From positions 169,449 through 184,296 of the forward strand of contig BCHH01000005.1 of the NCBI GenBank assembly GCA_001599595.1: 14,848 nucleotides of DNA. The letters run 5' to 3'. The notes under the pieces are model-generated. The model saw only the letters and a program-made list of their open reading frames with translations, had not been told where the DNA came from and did not search any database. Positions 8,185-14,848 of this stretch are shown here, piece by piece. Origin of the DNA: Beverwykella pulmonaria (Eukaryota; Ascomycota; Dothideomycetes; Pleosporales; Melanommataceae). A program made the translations under genes and the position numbers. How positions within the stretch are numbered: position 1 is the stretch's first letter; each line of letters opens with the position of its first letter.

Positions 8185-8358
8185 AGGCCCTGCCAAGGCC
8201 TCGTACGAAGGATCCACATAACCAGGGCCCAGCCCTTTACATCTTAAATCTAGGTCAAGTTTGCGCTCTACTATTGTGTCCTCTTCTAGCGGTGTAAAGT
8301 TCATGTAGTTAGGCTGGCAATCGCGTTGTGAGGCTCGTCCATTGCTTTGATAGCTTAG
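8185..8358 (-). pseudogene. pogo/Fot1-like transposase fragment (N-terminal DNA-binding part)
   Basis: The minus strand encodes GRASQRDCQPN then FTPLEEDTIVERKLDLDLR. This resembles the segment after the first helix-turn-helix of fungal Fot1/pogo (CENP-B-like) transposases, 'GR-SRRD--PN--LT--EE--IV--ILDLDSRGF'. The similarity fades after DLDLR, where RGF-P would be expected and CKGLGP is read. No DDE domain follows. A run of 12 T lies just upstream at 8393-8404. It is a short relic, and a different copy from the one at the right edge. Confidence 0.6.
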
Positions 8359-8552
8359 GGTCACTTGAGGCACTAAGTAAGCGTGCACAGCATTTTTTTT
8401 TTTTGGATAAAGACACGATGGATGTCGTAACTTTAATAGCAATAGTGATCCTAGCTTCATTTGACGTTGATACAGTGGGTGGTGGTGGTTGTATTTTATT
8501 TATACTATCTGTGAGGGGATTCGTGAGTAGGAAGCTTTAATGCATGTGTACG

Positions 8553-8725
8553 ATTGTATTGAGACGAATCCTTGAGGTTGACTCAGGAACGTCGAGAAGA
8601 CTATATACTTCTGCGTGGTCACGTGATATTGTCGAGGACTCGCGACTGGCCAGTGGCTGGCCCATAGCCTGCCCGAGGGCCTTCCGGGGCTGGTGATGTA
8701 TAATATCGTCACACTATCTCTCACA
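8553..8725 (-). mobile_element. LTR-related copy flanked by a 5-bp direct repeat
   Basis: On the minus strand it begins TGTGAGAG and contains CACGTG, a TATATA box, and CTCAAGGATTCGTCTC. These match the order of blocks in the LTRs at 6728-6913 and 9958-10157. GTACG occurs at 8548-8552 and again at 8726-8730, exactly flanking the copy, as expected of a target duplication. The odd point is the far end, which reads ...ATACAAT rather than ...CA, about 55 bp shorter than its relatives. It may be a diverged subfamily or a deleted copy. Its start overlaps the stop codon of the gene at 8721-9776. Confidence 0.6.
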
Positions 8726-9776
8726 GTACGTTTGGGTGGGGGTTATGCGCTCGGTAGTGTAACACGTTACCTATTGTATTTTGGCAGCTTTGTAGAGGCA
8801 TCATTATGCCTGTACCGTACAGTTGCACATTATATGGTCTTTCCCTAACAATGATCTCAAAGCTCACTTCTCCCAAGAAAAGCCGCACCCTTGGCGAAGG
8901 TTCCACATTCAATTCTACCTTAAACATTTTGGCATTTACTCTCTTTAGTGGATTCAAAGCCTGTCGCAATATTTCATCTGTGCTGTTTTCCGTGTTCAAA
9001 GCAATAATATCCAATCTCAGTGATTCAAGGTTCGGCACTTCGCTAAGGAATTGGCAACATGTTTCCCACCTCAAGGGGCTTTCTGGTGGCCAGACTTGAC
9101 GTTCCCCAATCGCTAGAGAAGTGTACGAAAAGAGAGTAGAAACATGCATGTGGCGAATTAATTGCCACTGCATCGTTGATAGGGAGGATCTGAGAGCTAG
9201 AATACCTGGGGCTCCTCTGAAATGGAATATGTTGTCCTGGTATAATATGTGAAGCGCTTCCGAGTATCTGATGGGTGAGTTAAAGAATTTCCAAGACTCT
9301 TTAGCTTGTACCTACATGAGACGGCATGACAACAACAGCGAAAGTAGCTTGTCGTCCGTTTCAGTTATAGGAGGTATGTAGAAGCCTTTCCCACGTTCCT
9401 CGCCATAGCAAGCATGCTGCCATGTCGGAAACGGCAATTTCTCGTCGATACACCAGGAATGTGCGACCTTTCGGTGCTTTCGCCCGCCTCTGCGACCGTC
9501 TTTGTTTCTACGTATATGAAGAAATCGGTCGTGATTGGTGAGCACGGCTTGGTAGATGATGATACGAAGCTCCGCGCTCAATTTTTCCAAGAGCAGACAT
9601 GCTTGTTGTGGATTCAATTTAGGCCTCGAAATATCTCCATCGTGAAGGGGCCATGCGGGATGGTATGAGGGCTCGAACATATAACGCACTCTTCGGAGGC
9701 TCTTGGTCAAAGCTTGGCGCATCGTAAGAGGTGGTAGAGAATTCTCAGTCTGCGCGAGAAAAACTGAAGTTCTCAT
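8721..9776 (-). CDS. uncharacterised fungal protein (DUF7730-like), one intron
   Basis: Two exons on the minus strand, 9776-9316 and 9267-8721, joined by a 48-nt GT-AG intron (9315-9268, GTAGGT...ATCAG). Splicing turns a stop (CRLM*) into the continuous frame SCRLIYSEALHILYQDNIFH and gives 335 aa. The N-terminal core LLLEKLSAELRIIIYQAVLT (62-81), the CR-IY-EAL-ILY (151-164) and the F-F segments match the 'LPAE-R--IY...TCR-IY-EA---LY--N-F-F' layout of a large uncharacterised family in Pleosporales, known to me as DUF7730; that name is from memory. No signal peptide or membrane span is visible. The start could also be Met19. The final codons and the TGA stop (8721-8723) lie in the end of an LTR-like copy, so the original C-terminus may have been replaced. 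Function is unknown. Confidence 0.72.
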
Positions 9777-9957
9777 CGATGGTATTAATAGTTGTGTCGA
9801 AGTACTCGCCGCACGCTTAAATGGTGCGCTTCACCTCGACCCAAAACAATCCTTCTTCCTTCGCTATTTTTTGACCTGGGTAGAAAAACTATGAGTAAGC
9901 GGAATTTGAACGTCTTATAATGGTATTCTAATTATGGTAAGTGCATATCATACCCAC

Positions 9958-10157
9958 TGTGAGGGATACTTCTGTTTTCCGGCATGCCCCTCGGAGGCAT
10001 ATCAGGCAGTGTGTCTACAGGTCACGTGCCACATTATATATATAGTTTCTCCGAACCCTCTGAGTATCCTCAAGGATTCGTCTCCACTCTGATGAATCAA
10101 GCCTGTTTACCTCTGATCCATCTCATCGTTTTGTTCCCCGCCAGTACTGCTCTCACA
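9958..10157 (+). mobile_element. solo LTR, inverted relative to the copy at 6728-6913
   Basis: 200 bp starting TGTGAGGGATAC and ending CTCTCACA, collinear with the 6728-6913 LTR in opposite orientation. Shared blocks include CACGTG, a TATATATATA box, GTTTCTCCGAA, GAGTATCCTCAAGGATTCGT, TGATGAATCAAG and GTTTTGTTCCC. The flanks (CCCAC before, TGTAC after) do not form a target duplication, unlike the other copy. So this one is older, rearranged, or one half of an inter-element recombination. No primer-binding site or internal region follows. Confidence 0.8.
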
Positions 10158-10725
10158 TGTACTGTGGACGGTAGTATAGCGTAAACGCAACAGATAAAGC
10201 TCAATAGTATATGCCGTATGCTAAAGGCTGTATTCCTGGCGGATGTGGCAGGACAATGTAATGCCAGCGGCAGAATTGTTGTTGGCGTGGCAGGCGTGGA
10301 GCGACGTTGGGAGGTCGTGGAGCAAACAATGACACCCGCTAAAACATAGCACAGCCATTGCACTAATCGCACAAGCGGAACGCGACGCGCAACAACATTG
10401 CAGGTGCGTGCTAGTTGTAGAAGCCACTTTGTTTCACGTTTAGAACTCAACCTGCAAGGCGCGTTCTATTTGTACCGTAACTCACAGTCGCATGCTAGGC
10501 ATGAGCCAATTTGGCCACGAGAAAACTTTTCCCGATACAATCTCTAGTGCAATATATTACCATACAAGACATTGCGTAAGGAGCTCAACTAGAGGTCCTT
10601 TACTTTCTATAAGTACTTGGCATGGTCGTGCATCAGGGGTCTAGTTCGTGCGTAGGCTGAGCCCAATTAGGGCTCAGTTATACATTCCAGGTCGGGTTGG
10701 CTAGTTGCCGAGTTCGTCGTTCGGG
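10158..10725. other. no gene recognised
   Basis: Open frames in this stretch (for example minus strand 10450-10097, which runs through the LTR) have no recognisable domain, overlap a mobile element and look accidental. Base composition is mixed. Small palindromes such as GCATGCTAGGCATG near 10491 and GAGCCCAATTAGGGCTC at 10660-10676 are present. The latter is a 7-bp perfect stem with a 3-nt loop. Confidence 0.45.
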
Positions 10726-10816
10726 GGTACTGTGTCATAGAGTACAGTACCTGTCAGGGACGTCGATTAGAGGGTACTGTAGAATACAGTACCCTTGACA
10801 GTGTCACTCCGTGACA
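10726..10816. repeat. cluster of three perfect hairpins
   Basis: Hairpin 1: GGTACTGT (10726-10733) pairs with ACAGTACC (10744-10751). Hairpin 2: GGGTACTGTA (10772-10781) pairs with TACAGTACCC (10785-10794) around a 3-nt loop, with an outer CTGTCA/TGACAG pair at 10751-10756 and 10796-10801. Hairpin 3: TGTCAC (10802-10807) pairs with GTGACA (10811-10816) around TCC. Hairpins 1 and 2 share the GGTACTGT/ACAGTACC arms. Stems are followed by A9 at 10840-10848. It could be the ends of a miniature inverted-repeat element; no surrounding gene explains it. Confidence 0.9.
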
Positions 10817-11408
10817 GTAATCTGCTAAACTGCTGCTTAAAAAAAAACATATTGTTAATGTAGGCTAATACAAAGTTGTCTAGGCACTTCTGTAGCACAT
10901 AATTAATGTATATTTAAAACATGCTTAAGCTATTAGTTAAGCTAAAGGGGACTATAAGCTATTTATATAACCTATATCATGTGCAAAAGGCTGTCTTCTC
11001 GTTGATGCGCACGCTATGAAGCCACTGTATCTGCTCGTTGTTCTAGATGAGCAGGGAGAACAGGCGCTTAATTTAACTTGTAGGAGCTGGTAAGTCACTT
11101 GCGCATGGTGTGTCGCTTCCTGTGCAAGTAGTGCGCATTGAGTCATCAGGGTATATCACATGGAAAGGTAGACTTGGGACAAAAAGGTAGAACATTGGGA
11201 TATCGTACAACACCACACTGTCTACTATCCTCGATCTTAGAATTAGTGTGCGACATATCCAGCTGAAGTAGTTGCCATCTCTACCAAATGTTAACCCGAA
11301 AATGCAACCGGTAAATACTGTTCGTCCACGCGTGATAGCTGTGTAGAGTAAGGGAATATCCGTAACGACATGATTCGTAGAATTGTAATCATTATACATC
11401 TCCAACGG
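10817..11408. other. no gene recognised; AT-rich stretch and 3' flank of the glycosidase
   Basis: Positions about 10830-10990 are AT-rich with short TAAGCT/TTAAGC repeats. The minus-strand open frame 11405-11073 begins right after the glycosidase stop, resembles nothing and is probably 3' untranslated or intergenic. A broken minus-strand frame around 10985-11140 (HYLHRKRHTMRK, stop, LTSSYKLN, stop) hints at degraded transposon coding sequence, but no family could be assigned. Confidence 0.4.
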
Positions 11409-12308
11409 CTAAAGGTTGTTGAAAGTCATGCCTATGGGGCTCAGGCCATATCCATCAGGCCTGATCAGCCTATTGGCCTCAGTCGAAGCCATGAAGTAAG
11501 CATATCGCTCCACGTAGCCCTGACTATCCAGCCAAGGTAGGACCTCACGCAGGAAGTTCTGAATCTCCGCCTCTGAACCTATGGGGCCAAATTCAGTGAT
11601 CCAGACAGGTCGGTGGCCGCCAGCCTCATAAGCGTTTTGGACATGCTGCTTGAAGTAGGCGACGTTGTTTGCGCTGTCATACCAATGAATGGCAACAAAG
11701 TCGATCTTGCAACCAGTGCAGCCGTTGATGAATCGCTTCATAAAGTCCAAACCCATCGGCGCACCACCGTTGGTGACTGCAGGCGCGCCGAGTTTCAGGG
11801 TGGGATACTTGCCAGCGAGTGGCTGCATCCAGTTCTTATAGGCAGCAATAGTACCACCGACATCTAGCATGCAGGAGCCACCGAAGCTGAAACTGTTAAC
11901 ACAGTTTGGAGGAGAATGGGAGTGAAGAGTTGAGGTTGGAGATTTGACTTACCCGCACAGGTCAGGCTCATTGAACGACATAACATGTTCAATGCATGCG
12001 GTCCGAACGCTGTTTTCGACGTCGGCGAACCACGTACCGGTGTGTTCTGGAAGGTTGGAGTGAAGGAGAGGGACGTATTCGTAGCCTGTGAGTGGTGCCT
12101 GAGGGTGAATGCTGCTGCCCCAATTGTACATCCAAGAAATCCTGCCGTTCCTGAACAACCCCGTGTACGCGGGGTTATTGAACGCGATGCCGCGCTTTCC
12201 AGTGGGCTTGGGACCGCAATTGGCGACATTGGGAGGGGCCGCGGCGGTGGGGAAGGCGCTGGTGAAGGCGGCCAAAGCGAAGAAAGCAAGATGAAGGGAG
12301 AACTTCAT
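11409..12308 (-). CDS. secreted GH128-type glycoside hydrolase, one intron
   Basis: Exons 12308-11953 and 11886-11409 with a 66-nt intron (11952-11887, GTAAGT...TTTCAG) give 277 aa. A 3' splice site 6 nt earlier (AACAG) also keeps frame and adds two residues. A signal peptide is visible (MKFSLHLAFFALAAFTSA). The mature protein carries GKRGIAFNN (38-45), WMYNWG (59-64), SFNEPDLCG (111-119, acid/base Glu114), IHWYD and VWITEFG (nucleophile Glu217). This is the Glyco_hydro_cc/GH128 layout, a (beta/alpha)8 enzyme family that includes beta-1,3-glucanases and the yeast Asl1 wall protein. Length is usual for a bare catalytic domain. No GPI tail or Ser/Thr-rich linker follows, so it should be free in the secretory path or wall. 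The likely role is beta-glucan trimming of the fungal or a host wall; substrate is inferred from family only. No damage is visible. Confidence 0.9.
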
Positions 12309-12480
12309 GATGATGTCTTGGATGGGGACTCAAGAGGCTAGAAAACCGACAGGGAAGAGAGGGTTTGTAGCTGTGAGAGAGTTGTTGACGTTGGGTTGAA
12401 GAGGTGAATGGGGAGAGAGCAGGCGAGAGAGCAGCAGTGAGGGCGGTTCTCAAGTACTCGAGGTTCAGGGCGTCGAAGTG
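12309..12480 (-). promoter_or_regulatory. CT-rich leader/promoter of the glycosidase gene
   Basis: On the minus strand, upstream of the ATG, long pyrimidine tracts (CTCTCTTCCC, CTCTCTCACAG, CTCTCTCGCC) lie between about 12352 and 12435. Such CT blocks are common around transcription starts of filamentous ascomycete genes. No clear TATA box was seen. CTCGAGTACTTGAG at about 12450-12463 is a near-palindrome that could be a factor site. Confidence 0.45.
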
Positions 12481-13491
12481 AATGCTGCAACTTTACCGAG
12501 CTTCTCGCACCGTCAACCGCAAATACGATGGCGTGCTCCGAATGAGGGAAGATGGCGATGATATGAGGCTGAACCGAGCTGATTCGCCAATTGTATCCAC
12601 TTCACACCGCACGCCTTTGCCGATCTCCCGCGTGAGCGCCACGTTGTTCACAAGAAGTGTGCCTGCAGGAGGTCAAGAGTTGGCCCTATAGCAGCAAAGT
12701 TGAGAAGTTAAGACTGGGTGAGTGCGTTTGACTCCCCCGGCAATGTGTCATCACGAGGTGTGACAACTGGTGGGAAAGGCACCGCCGCCAACCAAAGGAA
12801 AGAAGAGCTTCTCATACTTGGGCTATGTACCAAAGTGAGAGAATTTGGGTTCGACAAGGCTACTGCACGAAGCATTCATCTTTCCGCCATGACTCGAGAC
12901 GACTCTAGCCTCGCGCAAAAGTGCTCGGCTATCTTCGACCACGTCCATGCACATGGCACTCTCGCAACGAAAAGATGCAGGAACAGCGCATTCAAAGCCC
13001 ACTCTAGTGTCACATACAATTGAGAAGTTCAAGAAGGAAGAAACTTGGGAGAGTTCGGAGTTTTGTATGAGATAAGTAATGGTGAGAAGACGAGGCGTGA
13101 AGAATAGGAAGACGAACTCAACAAAAAGACTGTATTAAGGAGATGCGAACATAAATCGAGCTGACATAGGCGCCACAGTCGCTTCGGTCCGCCATTTAAG
13201 GACAGCTCGTCTGCAGAAAAAGCCTCCTCGCGGGTGATTTTGTTTTGAAAAAGCAAGCAGCAGCTGTGATGAGAACCGAGAAGCTTGGAAGATGTCACCC
13301 CTCGCCCGCGCCATCCAATTGGGGCTGTAAAAGAGAGCGACGCGATGGCTGTATGATGAAAGTTGATGGAAATGAGGAGGTGGGACGGAAGCGTGTGGTT
13401 TGAGGCCAAGGGCTGCTTAGTAATACGCAAAACAGATTGCTTCTTCAAGCTGCACTTCACACGTCGAGCAACCACATCTGTGAAGGTCAAC
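12481..13491. other. about 1 kb without a recognisable gene
   Basis: Short open frames exist on both strands (for example plus 12718-13023 and minus 13532-13029), but none shows a known domain, a convincing start context or plausible splice partners, and several overlap each other. Base composition is like that of the two flanking genes and unlike the TE relics, so this is probably ordinary intergenic sequence with divergent promoters. An unrecognised small gene cannot be excluded. Confidence 0.45.
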
Positions 13492-14184
13492 ATGTCCTTC
13501 TTCCCTCTCACAAACCTTCCAGACGAGCTCATTTCAGTCGTCGCGTTTCATGTACACGAAACAGCGGACTTCTACAACCTAGTGCTTGCATCCAGACAGC
13601 TTCACACAGAGTTACCAACAATCAAGTTAGCTTGAATGACCTGATTGACTTGCTTGCAGACATGCAATTCAATCAATTCAAGCGTTTATATAATAATTTG
13701 TTGGCCAAGTCAAGCTAAGAGAGAAGATTTGATTGACTTGATTGACTTGCTTGACTTGCTTGAAGCTCTGGCCAATAGCTATAGTACTGTAGGTGTCGTA
13801 AGAGTCAAAATAGATGAGGCTGGAGATTTTGCAGGAGCAACGATCTAACAATAGATTTTTAGTGTTGGGGTTAGCTTAGTCAGCGCAAATACCAACCTCC
13901 TATACAACCGCGTCGCCTTTGTCAACGCTAGCTATGGCAACGCGAGCGACCTTGACGAGTTTGAGCGCTGGAAAAGGCATGAGCCAAAGTGGACAACAGA
14001 GCAGTACTTAGGGGAGGGTAATCCTATCAAATACTGGCTACAGCTGCGGCCAAAGTACAGGTGGCCACCTGCTCGTGCAACCGAGTGGCTCGTGCAACCG
14101 AATTTCCTTAGTCATCACCCACACAAAAATGAGGCTATTGAGCTCAATAGTATAGTAAAATCGCTCAATTTTTTGGTGTTGTAG
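13492..14184 (+). CDS. short F-box-like protein, one repeat-filled intron
   Basis: Exon 1 (13492-13625) encodes MSFFPLTNLPDELISVVAFH then FYNLVLASRQLH, an F-box start of the form 'LP-EL---V--H----D--NL-L-SR-LH'. Exon 2 (13884-14184) encodes LLYNRVAFVN, FERWKRHEPKWTTEQYLG, YWLQLRPKYRWPPARATEWL and ends at TAG. Without splicing, exon 1 hits TGA at 13633. Splicing GTTAGC (13626) to TTAGTCAG (13883) joins PTI-NANTNLLYNRV in frame, with a CTAAC branch-like site at 13845-13849, and gives 144 aa. F-box proteins bind Skp1 and bring targets to SCF ubiquitin ligases; here only the F-box and a short tail exist, with no substrate-binding repeats. The 258-nt intron is long for this genome. It may be a member of a multi-copy, partly decayed family. 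Confidence 0.6.
13641..13764. repeat. 9-bp tandem repeats inside the F-box gene intron
   Basis: Four adjacent 9-bp units at 13729-13764 read TTGATTGAC, TTGATTGAC, TTGCTTGAC, TTGCTTGAA. Two more related units at 13641-13658 read CTGATTGAC and TTGCTTGCA. Between them lie the partly inverse AATTCAATCAATTCAAG (about 13666-13682) and TTGGCCAAGTCAAGC (13701-13715). So the intron is a minisatellite with fold-back potential. Confidence 0.9.
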
Positions 14185-14202
14185 TCGCACTAAGTAGAGC
14201 TA

Positions 14203-14848
14203 TCAATCCTCGTAGATCTCGAAGTCTTTTAAGTAGCCTGGCCGACGGCGTTGCCGTCGAGGCCTGGATGGCCCTGGCTCTCCTTCCTCCGCATCCATAA
14301 TCTCATAGTCCTCGACTATCTCCATTTGGATAGTAGTTTTCCTTGTAGTACAATTCTTGGTGTTTCTCTTAGCGAATTGGGAGTCGTTTTTAAGCTGGCG
14401 ATTGAGCTCTTGGGCCACCTTTGCTTCTTGCCTGAGTAGAGCTTTAGCAGCTGCCTCAGCCTCTCGATGACGCTTGGTATTCTCGCGCGTCTCCTTCCTT
14501 ATCTGCTTTGCAGCCTCCTTACTCTCCTTCTTCTGCTGTCGCTCAAGCTTCTTAGCCATCTTGCAATCTAATTTGGCCTGTTTTTTGTCCTCCTTTTGCT
14601 ACAACAGCTCCTTGGCACGGGCCACCTTAGCTAGGCTAAAAAATAGCTGGTAATGCTCATCCTTAGCACGTAGAAGCTCTGTAAGATTTTTGCCACGCTT
14701 TCCCTTCTTCTTCTCTACAACTACTGTAGCTTAGAGATTAGATACTTTATCTCTTAGAAGGATAGCTGTATTAAGAAGATGGAGGACTGTGTTCTTAAGC
14801 AGCCAGCCATTAGGTGTAAGCGTAGATACCTCTTCTGTAAGCAGCTGC
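14203..14848 (-). pseudogene. pogo/Fot1-like transposase, C-terminal part with two stops; runs off the window
   Basis: On the minus strand one frame runs from the right edge to a stop at 14203. It reads LTEEVSTLTPNGWLLKN, a stop (NL*ATVV, TAA), KKKGKRGKNLTELLRAKDEH, a second stop (ELL*QKED, TAG), then a highly charged Lys/Glu/Arg/Gln coiled-coil stretch (MAKKLERQQKKESKEAAKQ onward) and an acidic to Arg-rich end (DAEEGEPGPSRPRRQRRRPG). This is the tail found after the DDE domain in fungal pogo/Fot1-type transposases. Both stops are one C-to-T change from CAA/CAG (CpA to TpA), the RIP signature. The catalytic domain lies beyond the window. The tail could also be read as an open 118-aa frame (14559-14203), which is unlikely to be an independent gene. 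Confidence 0.65.

Noticed and set aside
10097..10450. 117-aa minus-strand frame with hydrophobic segments, possible small membrane protein
   Set aside because: It runs into the solo LTR, has no recognisable motif and no conserved start context.
11073..11405. 110-aa minus-strand frame directly after the glycosidase stop
   Set aside because: No similarity to anything recognised; position fits 3' flanking sequence rather than a gene.
11864..12341. several frames overlapping the glycosidase exon 1 on both strands
   Set aside because: Low-complexity Ser/Pro/Arg readings of a GC-rich signal-peptide region; the GH128 frame with catalytic motifs explains it.
14251..14439. 62-aa plus-strand frame inside the pogo tail
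   Set aside because: Antisense shadow of the charged coiled-coil transposase tail.
284..14848. a biosynthetic gene cluster joining the NRPS, the 335-aa protein and the glycosidase
   Set aside because: No tailoring enzyme, transporter or pathway regulator is present, and thick transposon layers separate the NRPS from the other genes.

Overview
The window reads as nuclear DNA of a filamentous ascomycete, probably a Dothideomycete (Pleosporales-like). The signs are a fungal-type nonribosomal peptide synthetase (NRPS), genes with one short GT-AG intron each, an uncharacterised 'L-AE-R--IY' protein and an F-box protein of types I associate with that group, and a dense mix of decayed transposons with in-frame stops. 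The taxonomic call is inference. No rRNA, tRNA or CRISPR array was seen.

Layout. (1) 1-290: LTR-retrotransposon-like sequence with a 48-bp tandem duplication. (2) 284-6148, minus strand: one uninterrupted 1,954-codon NRPS reading frame with order E'(partial)-C-C'(partial)-A-T-E(cut short). It starts inside one epimerization domain and stops inside another, so it looks like an excised or eroded piece of a larger synthetase. Its stop codon lies in the retroelement-like DNA. (3) 6200-10157: a transposon nest. It holds a hAT transposase tail with a CCGTA-rich array beside the NRPS start, a solo LTR with a perfect 5-bp target duplication, a Tc1/mariner relic with seven in-frame stops and no frameshift, a pogo/Fot1 fragment, and two more LTR-related copies. 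One apparently intact gene of unknown function (8721-9776, one 48-nt intron) sits inside it, and its stop codon overlaps one of the LTR-like copies. (4) 10158-11408: no gene found, but a tight cluster of perfect hairpins. (5) 11409-12308, minus: a secreted GH128-type glycosidase with both catalytic glutamates and a 66-nt intron, the healthiest ordinary gene here. (6) 13492-14184, plus: a short F-box-like gene whose proposed 258-nt intron is filled with 9-bp tandem repeats. (7) 14203 to the right edge, minus: the C-terminal part of a pogo/Fot1-like transposase with two stops of the CpA-to-TpA kind.

The genes show no sign of forming one pathway: the NRPS has no tailoring, transport or regulator neighbour in the window. 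The most unusual object is the NRPS itself, bounded by partial epimerization domains, with a collapsed second condensation domain, and bracketed by mobile elements. I did not find convincing evidence of a wholly new system.
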